15,014 nucleotides of DNA from Acanthaster planci (lineage: Eukaryota > Echinodermata > Asteroidea > Valvatida > Acanthasteridae), in contig NW_019091486.1 in the NCBI RefSeq assembly GCF_001949145.1, positions 959,466 to 974,479 on the forward strand, written 5' to 3'. How positions within the stretch are numbered: the stretch's first letter is position 1; the number at the start of each line of letters is the position of its first letter. Below the pieces are notes generated by a model that was not told the origin of the DNA, did no database searches, and saw only the letters and a list, made by a program, of their open reading frames with translations. A program made the translations under genes and the position numbers. Positions 7,201-14,943 of the stretch are shown here, in pieces.

Positions 7201-8894
7201 GATGCCTACTCTGACAGCAAGCTTGCTTGTGTGCTCTTCACACATGAGCTCAGCAAGAAGTTGAAAGGTTCACTCTCACTTTCTGAGATGATTGCTTTGA
7301 ATTAGCAGATTAAAATTGCAGTGTTTAAATATGTATGTTGAAATTTTTTTTCAAAGGTTAGGGATGCTCTAAAAAGTGTCTGTCCGCAGTGAAATTTAAA
7401 AATCACTCTCCACTCAGCCAAATCTTTGAAATTGATACCCTTTTTACAATCTGTACAATGTATATATTACCCAACACAATATTAGAAGATTTAGACAAAC
7501 TTTAATTGATGGGAGTAGCTGTCTCGTGTTATTACATTTCGTTTGTTTCATATTTGAAATATCGCACCTTGCTGTTCATTGCTTGTCAAGTTTATTTACC
7601 ATTCTGTATATTCTATATAAGTCCCATTTGGTTACCAGTTGCCTGAGACCCATATTTTGTTCATTATTTACAGGCACAGGTGTGATTGCAAATTCTCTCC
7701 ATCCTGGTGTTGTCAAGACACAGATTGGTCGTCACACCGGCGTACACAAGTCAGGCTTCTCTTCATTCATTCTCAGTCCAGTCTTTTGGATGTTTGTTAA
7801 GACACCAAAGCAAGGTGCCCAGACCAGCATCTATTGTGCAGTGGCCAGTGAGGTGGAAGGTGTGAGTGGCAAATATTTCAGGTATGTATTCATGTGTGAT
7901 GCTGGGTGTTGGTCGCTTTGCCCATTTACCTCTTTGCCCATGCGCCACTTCATCCACACAATATTTGTTGTCAAAATTCACACCTTATTTCACATACAAA
8001 TAGACAGATAATCAACCCACGAATCTCCACATCTTTTTAACAGGTTTATTTTTGGATTCATTAATCAAACATTAAGACCCAGAGAAATGAAAGCATGTAA
8101 AATGGTTTCTGTTACAGTTCCCTAAAGTGTTACAACAGCGGGCCGGAGACCTCATGAAAAACAGAAAGTTCCTAGATTTATGGAAAGGATTCTCTTTCTG
8201 TGAACTAACTCACTGAACTCTTTCTCTGGCTCAGGCTCCTAGACATTCCATGCTGTTCTCGCTATGCACTGTGTCTTACCAATACTTTGCATCAGCTTTT
8301 CATAAAAAACCCTGAAAGTCTCAAAATCCACTACATATCCTAGACTTCCTATTTGATCTGTTTTTGCTGGCATTCAGGATGTATTCAGGATTAATTGGGT
8401 CGTTGTTTTTTGTGTGTCTTCATCTCTTCAATTCCGACAAAAGCAATTGGCGAAATGGCACATGGATGAAGGGGCATGTAGGCCAAGTGGTAAATGGGCG
8501 AAGTTGTTGTGGGCAAAGTGCAGAATGGGCGAAGTGACTGTAAACCATGATACTAGTTCTGATTGAAGAGTTGCCCCTGAAACAAAATTTTTCCAAGAAA
8601 CATAAACTGTCTTCAGTGTTAGCCATGACACCAGAACTGCAACGTTCATAAAAATCTCAGATTTGTCATGAAATGAACTACAATATTCATAAAGATCTTA
8701 GATTTGTCATGAAATGAACAATTAAATATGCCACTTGTTTCATTGCTGTTGTCTTTATAATGAATAGGGACTGCACTGAGGCAGACTGTCACCCCAGGGG
8801 GCGTGATGATGCAGTTGCACAGAGGTTATGGGAAGAGAGTGCCAGGCTCGTGGGACTTGACCAAGATGGAGTAGCACAAGAGAAACAATCATAA
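4134..8894 (+). CDS. RDH13-like retinol dehydrogenase, seven exons
   Basis: Joining 4134-4240, 5117-5235, 6043-6198, 6592-6696, 7058-7267, 7674-7881 and 8768-8894 gives 1032 bases: 343 codons plus a TAA stop, fully in frame with GT-AG introns throughout. The product is a classical short-chain dehydrogenase/reductase. A basic, hydrophobic N-terminus (residues 18-35) precedes the cofactor motif TGANSGIG (58-65). K66 and R84 suggest NADPH preference. Next come NNAG (137-140) and the catalytic residues N160, S188, Y213 and K217. The segments [25 protein letters not shown] and GRHTG, and the [12 protein letters not shown] tail, fit RDH13 better than RDH11 or RDH12. Human RDH13 has 331 residues. 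That family reduces all-trans-retinaldehyde, and RDH13 sits on the inner mitochondrial membrane. The exact substrate here is inferred. RDH14 or a lineage-specific RDH11-14 paralogue is the main alternative. Confidence 0.93.
4241..5116 (+). other. Intron 1 (876 bases, phase 2)
   Basis: The donor is GTAGGA and the acceptor is ATCACCAG with a weak pyrimidine tract. The interior is AT-rich and I recognise no gene, RNA or element in it. The acceptor is fixed by the protein: AG from exon 1 plus the first G of exon 2 rebuilds Arg36, followed by Asp-Tyr, matching the spacing seen in the RDH13 family. Confidence 0.85.
5117..5235 (+). CDS. RDH13-like exon 2: cofactor-binding glycine motif
   Basis: This exon completes codon 36 and encodes residues 37-75 plus one base of codon 76. 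It carries the first beta strand of the Rossmann fold (KTVIIT), the glycine-rich turn TGANSGIG, K66 directly after it, and the following helix ending LARRG. The acceptor is ATCACCAG|G and the donor GAGAG|GTTTGT. Reading on past the donor gives unrelated sequence, so the splice is needed. Confidence 0.93.
5236..6042 (+). other. Intron 2 (807 bases, phase 1)
   Basis: The donor is GTTTGT and the acceptor TGTACATGTAG, preceded by a T-rich stretch. The acceptor overlaps a TGTACATGTA palindrome (6032-6041). The interior holds the hairpin at 5912-5956 and no coding segment that I can support. Open frames here are retained-intron read-through without domain similarity. Confidence 0.85.
5912..5956 (+). 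repeat. Intronic hairpin with two competing 3' arms
   Basis: CTCTACCC (5912-5919) can pair with GGGTAGAG (5936-5943), and the stem continues after a 2-base bulge with GTTTT against AAAAC around an ATTT loop. The same 5' arm, extended to CTCTACCCCTG (5912-5922), is also perfectly complementary over 11 bases to CAGGGGTAGAG (5946-5956). The two 3' arms are near-direct repeats, so the structures exclude each other. It lies about 90 to 130 bases upstream of the intron 2 acceptor. The pairing is visible in the sequence; any role is unproven. Confidence 0.6.
6043..6198 (+). CDS. RDH13-like exon 3: second strand and cofactor specificity
   Basis: This exon encodes the rest of Gly76 through Ser127 and one base of codon 128. 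It begins GRIILACRN, the second beta strand, ending in R84, the basic position that in this family favours NADPH over NADH. It continues through the acidic-basic helix to [13 protein letters not shown], a conserved RDH11-14 segment whose Asp contacts the adenine ring in related enzymes. The acceptor is CATGTAG|GA and the donor CTCAG|GTATCT. Confidence 0.93.
6199..6591 (+). other. Intron 3 (393 bases, phase 1)
   Basis: The donor is GTATCT and the acceptor GTTCTCCAG with a good pyrimidine tract. It includes a short ATTT microsatellite of four units at about 6421-6437. Nothing else in it is recognisable. Confidence 0.88.
6592..6696 (+). CDS. RDH13-like exon 4: NNAG motif and substrate region
   Basis: This exon completes Glu128 and encodes residues 129-162 plus one base of Gly163. 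It contains VDILINNAG (NNAG at 137-140, which stabilises the central sheet), MRCPFW and [15 protein letters not shown]160 in the last block is the Asn of the catalytic tetrad. This run is the strongest single match to RDH13-type enzymes. The donor is CTCG|GTAATG. Confidence 0.94.
6697..7057 (+). other. Intron 4 (361 bases, phase 1)
   Basis: The donor is GTAATG and the acceptor TTTTTTAACCAG after a T-rich tract. The intron is AT-rich and contains nothing else that I recognise. Confidence 0.88.
7058..7267 (+). CDS. RDH13-like exon 5: catalytic Ser-Tyr-Lys
   Basis: This exon completes Gly163 and encodes residues 164-232 plus one base of codon 233. It begins [13 protein letters not shown], then [14 protein letters not shown] with catalytic Ser188. 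After the loop IDFDNLN comes AYSDSKLA, the YxxxK motif (Y213, K217), 25 residues after the serine as in RDH12. All the active-site residues are intact. The acceptor is AACCAG|GT and the donor TTGAAAG|GTTCAC. Confidence 0.95.
7268..7673 (+). other. Intron 5 (406 bases, phase 1)
   Basis: The donor is GTTCAC, a weak match to consensus, and the acceptor is TTATTTACAG, a strong one. The interior is AT-rich with no recognised feature. Confidence 0.87.
7674..7881 (+). CDS. RDH13-like exon 6: C-terminal half of the fold
   Basis: This exon completes Gly233 and encodes residues 234-301 plus two bases of Arg302. It carries SLHPGVVKT and GRHTG, the post-catalytic loop whose PG-x-x-x-T geometry holds the cofactor nicotinamide in classical members. 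A hydrophobic [13 protein letters not shown] segment follows, which in relatives forms the substrate lid and may touch the membrane. The exon ends [16 protein letters not shown] and VSGKYF. The donor is TTTCAG|GTATGT, close to ideal. Confidence 0.94.
7909..8540. mobile_element. Putative miniature inverted-repeat element in intron 6
   Basis: The reverse complement of 7916-7955 aligns without gaps to 8464-8503 at 32 of 40 positions. The longest exact block is GGTAAATGGGC (8489-8499), the complement of 7920-7930, and GGATGAAG sits 17 bases before it in both arms. The right arm continues with further TGGGCRAAGT units beginning at 8495, 8510 and 8526, so it is also internally repetitive. There is no coding capacity between the arms. 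The arrangement fits a non-autonomous DNA transposon or fold-back element. Outer ends and target-site duplication are not resolved, and the superfamily is unknown. Confidence 0.55.
8645..8719 (+). repeat. Two-copy tandem duplication before exon 7
   Basis: Copies at 8645-8678 and 8686-8719 (34 bases each) agree at 32 positions, with a 7-base spacer giving a 41-base period. The high identity suggests a recent duplication. The second copy ends 48 bases before exon 7, so the repeat lies next to or within the zone where the branch point of intron 6 is expected. It may have duplicated a branch site. Confidence 0.85.
8768..8894 (+). CDS. RDH13-like exon 7: C-terminal tail and stop
   Basis: This exon completes Arg302 and encodes residues 303-343, then TAA at 8892-8894. 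It begins DCTEADCHP, the DC segment common at this place in RDH11, 12 and 14. It continues with [19 protein letters not shown], closely resembling the RDH13 C-terminal helix. The last 11 residues are polar and not conserved. The acceptor is AATGAATAG|G. The TAA just ahead of the acceptor stops upstream read-through, which confirms the splice. Confidence 0.92.
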
Positions 8895-9620
8895 GAGATA
8901 ACAGTCCAAGCAGGAATTGTTGGGAGTCTGGAAAGTCAGCTGTGATGATTGTAAGGATCCTGTACACATGGTGTTGTGAATTGTTTTCTCCAGTCAGCCA
9001 ACAATGGAGTCTTACTATGGGTGAAACTACAGTCATCCTAAGAATGGAAAATTTTGTCACACATGAAAGTACAAGTGTGCTAACAGATGAACCCATCATC
9101 TGCCTTTTGCATGAGTGTCAAAGCAGAGTTACCGAAGTGTAAACACAGTGTTCAAGTAACTACTGAAGTAGGCAACGTTGACTCAAAGGCGACATTGAAA
9201 GATTTGTTTCGACTGCAGATGCATGCCTGCATGTGCGTACCAGTCTTGCTAATCCTGTTGGTCAGGCTGATGGAGGAAAGGAAAGTATGGTAGGCATATG
9301 TCTTTCCCAAAGGAATGGGTCCATGTGCTACTCTTACCATGTTATGACACAGTGTAATTTTGTCAAGTGTATAAACTAGTGTTCACGCAGATCGTATGCT
9401 GGTCTTTGGGGCATTCCCCCCACCCCCCTGATCCAGTAACTGTAACCTCACAGAAGAAACATTGAGACGAAAGGGTTGATAAGTTGTTATATTCTTGTGT
9501 TAGCTCTGTTCCTCATATGCATGTACATTTGTGCGATAAAACTGCAAACAAATTACAAAGATCACGCTAGAACTTCTTTTTTGTAAGAAACTACAAAGCA
9601 AATACTAATACGTGCTATAT

Positions 9621-10156
9621 GTACATGTACATGCATTTTCCAAAATATTTCTCACAATCAAAACCCAATCCTATCCTTACAAATCAAGCTGTGAAATATA
9701 TAGAGGACTCCTACAAGTGTTGTTTACAATAAGCCATAAAAAAAGAAATATAGGCACTCAAGCCATCCATTCTCAGCGAGACTCTTGTAGACTTCCAGGC
9801 TGTCTGACTTGAACATCGGTGATTCGTGACTTGCACACTGCCATTACTTCTTTACAAGTTCATTCATACACAAATGTACATGTAAGTATCCCTATGAAAG
9901 GTTCAGAATGAATAAGGTTGACTTTACATAATAACAACAAGAGGGAATCAAGTGCTTTACACAAACTTGCAAAGGGCCCCTAAAATAATAGTCTTAGTTG
10001 CTGCACAGTACAGTTAACATTACATGTACCCAAATATAAAGTCTAACAAACAAGGTTTAATCTCCCAACCTGTCTTTAACGTGTATACATGCACATGAAG
10101 ATTCCACAACGAAAACTGTGTGCAAGTTACGGTGTGTAGGCCTACATGTACATGTC
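9621..10156. repeat. Cluster of TACATGTA palindromes
   Basis: The 8-base palindrome TACATGTA occurs at 9622, 9876, 10021 and 10143, and the first and last extend into overlapping GTACATG units. Three more copies lie at 3859, 6033 and 14519. One copy of a given 8-mer is expected about every 65 kb, so seven in 15 kb is a large excess. Its abundance is a known compositional quirk of some marine invertebrate genomes. It may mark repeats or protein-binding sites. Confidence 0.6.
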
Positions 10157-10679
10157 TTTAACTGGACCCAAAAAGAAACCCAAATTCACCAAATGGGAAC
10201 CATTCCCAGAACCATATTTATCTCATATGGCAACAGCTGGATACAAAATTCAGAAGATAAAATATAAGGTAAACCGATCATTCTGTGGCTTTGAATGCAC
10301 AAAAAGGGACGATAAACGTGTCCGTTAAAACATCCAGGCGTCAACAAGGATGAATTGTATTATGATAGCATGCACATACTTCTAGCCAGAGGTATAGAAC
10401 CCGAAAAAGGAGAGTTCACATGTGAATGGCAAACGGCACAGATCTGCCGGCTTTTTTCCGCTATCTGTGGGGATTACTGTTGTATATCTTGCAACATTAT
10501 GCAATCTCAGGGAATGCAACTTCAGCTATCTCTTCAGTTATACGTAGCATTGAGATGACTTCATTGCCATCACTGTCTGGCTTGTATTGGACAAATGGGT
10601 ACTCTGAACAACTTTGCCACAACTTTTTTCTCCAACTCATGGGTTGCTTTGTAGGTTCAGAAGTTCAGCAAGTGACATG

Positions 10680-10890
10680 GTAATCACCCATATTTGTTCT
10701 CCACAGTAGAGCAGCAGCACAATTCATGCAGGCTAGCAACTTAGTGTCCGAGTACTTCAACCTCAACAATAGGTGGAATATCCTCTCCTGACAAACTTGG
10801 CATGTTCGAATGTCTGGAGCTGTATGGGAGGGGGCTGGGTTACACATGATGCAGTGGATGACATCTTATAAGGAGATCCATTAGCTGTCT
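10680..10890 (-). other. Unassigned minus-strand frame with paired cysteines
   Basis: A minus-strand frame through about 10890-10680 contains three CxxC pairs: CIMC, then CQVC about 15 residues later, then CMNC about 22 residues after that. It ends shortly afterwards at a stop. Spaced CxxC pairs can form zinc-binding domains, but I recognise no family. The region is short, its only in-frame methionine start falls inside the first pair, and it has no clear splice partner. It could be a relic of a zinc-finger domain from a gene or transposon, or chance. Confidence 0.2.
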
Positions 10891-11128
10891 CCCTACATTG
10901 GCCTTGGTCGGAACATGTGGACGCATTGTGGTTTCTTTTGGCCATCTTCTTGACACTACAGCTTGTGGTGTTATCTCTCAGTACGTTTGAACTTTCATTC
11001 GGTGTTATCTTGGCCAGTCTTGGACATTAGTAATTCCAACTGAAATATGTTAAACACCTGAAACTGGGCATGCACAGATGTTCAGAATGTATAAAATGCA
11101 GCCTCAAGTTCACATGATAGTCTTCAAT

Positions 11129-11163
11129 ATTAAACTGGTAACTCTGTGAAAACTGCAAATAAA
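11129..11163 (+). promoter_or_regulatory. Candidate polyadenylation signals
   Basis: ATTAAA at 11129-11134 and AATAAA at 11158-11163 are the first canonical hexamers downstream of the dehydrogenase stop codon. The sequence after them is only moderately GT-rich. Another AATAAA lies at 11955-11960, followed by a T-rich stretch. Such hexamers are common in AT-rich DNA, so assignment to this gene is tentative. Confidence 0.25.
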
Positions 11164-12429
11164 GGATAATTTCAAATACTGAGTCCAGTGCGATGCAGGT
11201 ACTCTACATTTAATTTACGTGCAAATAACGTATCAATGAGTGTCCTGTGCTTGTTGCTAAAACTCATAAACTCAAGCTTCAGACAATACACTGCTCTGAA
11301 TCTGCAGTCGAAATGAGCTGAAATTTGATGGCTTCATTGGTTGACGGATGGAAATGTTTCCAGATCCTTCTGTAGTTCTGCTGAACCACATAAGACCTTG
11401 GGTTAATNAAGTGATGTTGGAGAACTCTGTCTAGCTGCCAGGTGTTTGTGCTGGGAAATGGGGCCATTCAGGCCGGCCGACTTTCTAGTCAAATTATTGC
11501 TTCTGTTGAACTTGAATTTTTCTCAATAGCTGTTTGACTTCTTAGATTTAAGTTGAAGTAGAGATCGAGCTACTGGAAGCATGCTATGGGGTGAGTCCTA
11601 TCAGAAGCTGTATTGGGGACAGGAGGCATTGTGCATGTAGGTTTCTATATTGGTTCGTCTCTCCGTTTGATAGTTCATGGTAAGGCAAGGATGTGATATG
11701 CTGTAGGTTATACGTGTATACACCGCAGAACTTGTGAAACTCTTATCACTGAGGAAGGACATAGAAGGAGTAAAATGTCTAGTACTTCAAAGTGATTGAT
11801 GATTGTTGCCGTCGGTTCTGACAAATAACAGAAAACTAAGCCTGCAGCTTAGTGGGACCAATATTATCCTAATGTTACTTGTGTTTTGCTTGCAATAACT
11901 GGGGCGTATTGCTGTGAGCGAGAAATAGACGTTAGACCTACTTTTGCCATCATGAATAAACTTTTTCATATTGGTTCTCTGTTCCTTTATCCATGCAAAG
12001 TTTGTAATTTTATTCTCCTCCCCCCAAAACATCAGTTTTCAAAGACTTGGTACAGATTTGGCTAAGACTGGTCAGCAACATGTTGACCACCACTGGAAAG
12101 GTAAATTCACCTCGAACATAAGGCACCACATGTATTTCATTACAAGGAGTGACAATGAGATCTCGAAAAAAATACACTTTTTTTTGTAAACGCCGTAATA
12201 GAAATGATTCAAACAAAACAACTTGGTTATTTATTACCAAATGACTTCAGAAGATAGCATTCATTACGATAAGGGCAATAACTGCACCTAAACATTTAGG
12301 GCTCATGGCCTAACACAAGAAACTGTGCAAGCACTAAATTTGATGTTATGTGATCATACCAAGCACCAAAGAAGCATGAACAAGGTAGAGGGTTTGCGGA
12401 TACACCATGTGGAACTATCTCTTTGAGTA
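11164..12429. other. Intergenic, nothing recognised
   Basis: This is AT-rich sequence with a single ambiguous base at 11408. Short open frames on both strands show no motif, repeat or membrane pattern that I can support. The part next to 12430 might hold further decayed sequence of the adjoining retroelement, but I could not match it to the domains that normally follow reverse transcriptase. Confidence 0.45.
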
Positions 12430-13000
12430 CGTGTGGTTCTGAAAAGAACTGGTTACTCGACTCGAGTATACAAAGTAAGACTCTTGATGTGTGCTGCTGG
12501 AAGCTCTTTTACTGGTCTGACCGTTTCTGGTTCTGCACGAATACCATTCTTGATCGGGACTTGTCCAACATTCATGTACTTCACTTCCGGTTTCTTGATC
12601 TGATATTTCTGAAAGGTCAGCTTGATGTTTCAGTCTTTGTCTCTGTCAGCAATGAAAATGTCATCCATCATGGCTCAGGCACCATAGATACCTTCGAGCA
12701 TTGATGCACGGAAACACTTTTTCATTTTTAATGCCCTACAGTGGTGTGTTGAATGTTGTCAACAGGCTGGGTTCGTAGCCAAGCTTGATTTGCAGAAATC
12801 CCGACTTTGTATCTGTGATAGAGAAAATCTTTGCATTGAGAACTGCTAACACTACCACTTCAACCGTAGGTATGGGTTGTGCTCTCGCATGGCTTTGTTC
12901 AGATCCTTGGACTCTGAACAGTCTCGGATCTTTTCATTCTTCCGCACAGCCCCGAATTGATTCAAGATGTAACTACCCGGGGAGGTGTTAACATAATAAG
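12430..13000 (-). mobile_element. Broken Ty3/gypsy-type reverse transcriptase fragment
   Basis: Read on the minus strand, this carries recognisable reverse transcriptase blocks in the right order: AVRKNEKIR at about 12950, DLNKA near 12900, FSITDTKSGFLQIKL at about 12825-12781, and a catalytic-box remnant MMDDIFI at about 12671-12651. A connection segment follows, containing KKPEVKYM (about 12590) and GIRAEPETV. The order and spacing fit Ty3/gypsy LTR elements. An in-frame stop lies at about 12738, the frame shifts between there and the catalytic box, and a stop and short deletion follow. No LTR, protease, RNase H or integrase is recognisable. This is a dead fragment that may extend to about 13070. 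Confidence 0.75.
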
Positions 13001-13749
13001 AAAGCTGCCAAAGTCAGAGCTTCGGATTCCACTCCACATGTATCTTTAATGCCTAGGGTTACTCGACTGTGGTTCTGGAGGATCAAAAGAGTAGTGAAAC
13101 CTCGTGGAGTGTAAGAGGAGTCAATGATGTGTCCAAATACTCAAATATCTCTATCTAATCGTATCTCTGTCAACCATAATCATTCAGGTTAAAATGCTCC
13201 ATGTAGAAGACATTGCGTATCTCTTTGAGGTGTATGAAAAAGTAAAAATCATACGAAAGATCATTAAAATTAGTCAGTTCTTCTAAATAATGATAAAAAT
13301 AAACAGTAAACATAAAAGGTTATAATTTCCAGTAAGATCTGTCCCTGCTGTCTCTCTAATAATGTTGCTGCAGACTTAAAAATTCCCATTAAGACATCCT
13401 CCAGCTGTGTTAAAGAAAGTTGCATCCTCTTTGTTAGCCTCCCAAGTGATCTGTATTTGTGTTTCATCTGAAAGAGTGCATTTGTTACGGGAGTCATCTG
13501 CAGCTATTGCACGAGCTCGGTAAATAGGTCACTGCCTATAGATCACCTCAAACGGATTCATTCTAACACCGATTATCCTGGAAGCAGTAGCAACTGGAGA
13601 TACCGTCTGGGCCCGCTGCCTTATACGTATATTCAGTGACTTGAATACCGGTCTTATATCTGATTCACTGATAACCAAATACTGCGTCTCTATCTGTGAA
13701 ATGTCAGGGGTTGACTCTGTTCATGACGATCAAAACAGGCAAAAACTCA
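13001..13749. other. Spacer between two retroelement relics, unassigned
   Basis: A 75-codon minus-strand frame (13497 to 13270) and short open stretches occur here, but I could not assign them to a family. A minus-strand segment near 13570 (NPFEVIYRQ) loosely recalls the end of LTR-element integrases, and another near 13610 (AAGPDG) recalls the start of non-LTR reverse transcriptases. Both are too short to call. The region may be decayed element sequence. Confidence 0.35.
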
Positions 13750-14680
13750 TTCAACTGCTTTGGACATCTACGATCGTCGATGATGATGCCCTCTGGCTCT
13801 GTTTCCAGATCCATTCCTTCTTTCGGTCATAACATGTGGGTACAAGCTGATATATGCGATCCACATATCCGGGGACAATGTGGACAGACATGGCCTGCGG
13901 GTGATGAGGGCTTGAGTCGCCGCTCATGTCTTCCTGCTCGCTTTTCCTCTTTGATCCTGGTTCGCTCTTGCTGGAAGTGACAAACCCCTTCAGCAACAGT
14001 CCGCCTCCATGTGATTCGATCAGCGGCAAGGATTTCAAGATCTCTGAGAGGGATGTTGAAAGGGTTCATGGATTTTTTAAGGAAATCTTAATGCTTCTGG
14101 TCCGCCACGAGAACAGTTTCCTTCAGCCAGCTCCCCGTAGAAGACCACGTGGGGAAGTCGGGTAGTGTCCATCCGGAACATATGCTCAGTCCAACGAAGA
14201 ACTCGACTGAGGAGGATGGATTTGATGCTGGCAGAACCTGCCAAACTTAGGATCTAAGTGTGAGGAATCCTGTCTTCCAAGGGCACTCTGAGTTGAAGGC
14301 AGCGGATATGGAAGGCTTCCAGGGTCTTAACTTATTTTCTATAGAATGTCCATGCTTCCATCCATACAACAGAGAGGTGGTGACGAAGACTTGAGTGATG
14401 ATGCGAAGGTTGTGGTTTGAGAATGCAAGTCTGCGAAGATAGCCAAAATGCTTATTGGATCTGGTTAGCGATCTCTTTATTGAGTGAGGCGTCATCAGAG
14501 ATGATCTCCTAGTTATGTTACATGTATGTGAAGGAGTTTATGTTCTCTAGTGCAACGCCGTCTTGTGCCCTGATGATTGTAGAGGGCTCGTTGTGCTGGA
14601 AGGAGGTTTGCTGGGTCAGCATCCGTGGCACATTGACGTCGATTCCCATTCTTTTTTATTGCTTTAAGCACGTGAATCAG
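13750..14680 (-). mobile_element. 5'-truncated non-LTR retrotransposon, ORF2 C-terminal part
   Basis: On the minus strand this region follows the C-terminal part of a LINE ORF2 of the CR1-like kind common in aquatic invertebrates. It starts with the post-palm segment ending in SFTYMG (about 14520), then ISDDASLNKEI, then HFGYLRRLAFSN and TTSLLYG. Next come LEAFHIRCL, EDRIPHT, RWTEHMFRMDTTRLP and VFYGELAEG, a basic coiled stretch (14069 to about 13900), and a C-terminal zinc-finger-like CPHC...H (13886-13838). At least three frame changes and several stops break it. The catalytic Asp-Asp palm is missing, consistent with ordinary 5' truncation on insertion. It does not encode a working enzyme. 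Confidence 0.85.
13838..13886 (-). other. Zinc-finger-like tail of the LINE relic
   Basis: The segment GHVCPHCPRICGSHISACTH matches the layout of the cysteine-histidine finger that closes ORF2 in this LINE group. The two leading cysteines, 2 residues apart, are kept, and at least one of the distal ligands (His near the end) is kept. A basic, lysine- and arginine-rich stretch precedes it, as is usual. In relatives this tail probably binds nucleic acid. Here it is part of a dead copy. Confidence 0.65.
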
Positions 14681-14943
14681 AAAAACAAAAAACAAAGGGT
14701 AATACTACCACTTTTCTGTTCTTGTACTTTTTCACTACATTATTTTCATCGGACTGGTACATGTGTGCGTTGCCGCATGAAGAGGCTGAAGATGCTGCTC
14801 CGCGGCTGGTTTTACCATTATTTGCAGGTAATGTACCAGTAATTCATGAATTGGTGGATAAGTAAGATTTGAAGCTTTGAGTGGTAGAAGTTACATGAGA
14901 TGTCGGCAGTCAATCTCTTTTAGAGGAGGTGTGGTGAACTGGT
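14681..14943. other. Spacer between LINE relic and ribozyme-like motif
   Basis: LINE similarity fades upstream of about 14680 on the minus strand, and a stretch rich in A and T begins. No coding motif or element end is recognisable up to the hammerhead-like motif. Confidence 0.4.

Larger units (their letters stand above)
7882..8767 (+). other. Intron 6 (886 bases, phase 2)
   Basis: This is the longest intron. The donor is GTATGT and the acceptor TCTTTATAATGAATAG. Much of its length lies between two inverted arms (7909-7955 and 8464-8540) that look like a miniature transposon. A 41-base-period tandem duplication (8645-8719) follows shortly before the acceptor. Removing the putative element would leave roughly 250 bases, so an insertion could explain why this intron is long. 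Confidence 0.85.
8895..11163 (+). other. 3' flank, possible long 3' untranslated region
   Basis: Nothing coding is recognised here. No AATAAA or ATTAAA occurs in the first 2.2 kb after the stop. The first canonical signals are ATTAAA at 11129-11134 and AATAAA at 11158-11163. Either the transcript has a 3' untranslated region of about 2.3 kb or it uses a variant hexamer. AATAAG at about 9910 and the GATAAA and TATAAA strings between 9350 and 9540 are possible but weak. The open frames of 60 to 85 codons between 9087 and 10683 are not domain-like. Confidence 0.4.

Noticed and set aside
12900-12990. tRNA-like internal promoter boxes (GGTTCG near 12769, TTCGACC near 14961)
   Set aside because: No cloverleaf or matching A box could be built around any of these short strings.
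13270-13640. Minus-strand stretches recalling fibronectin type III, integrase or LINE amino-terminal motifs (NPFEVIYRQ, AAGPDG, IQITWE)
   Set aside because: Each resemblance covers only a few residues, lies in different frames and is broken by stops. None can be separated from chance.
14200-14230. Plus-strand CTGAGGA near 14209 as a second hammerhead core
   Set aside because: No GAAA strand follows at a suitable distance and no stem II forms. It lies inside the LINE relic.
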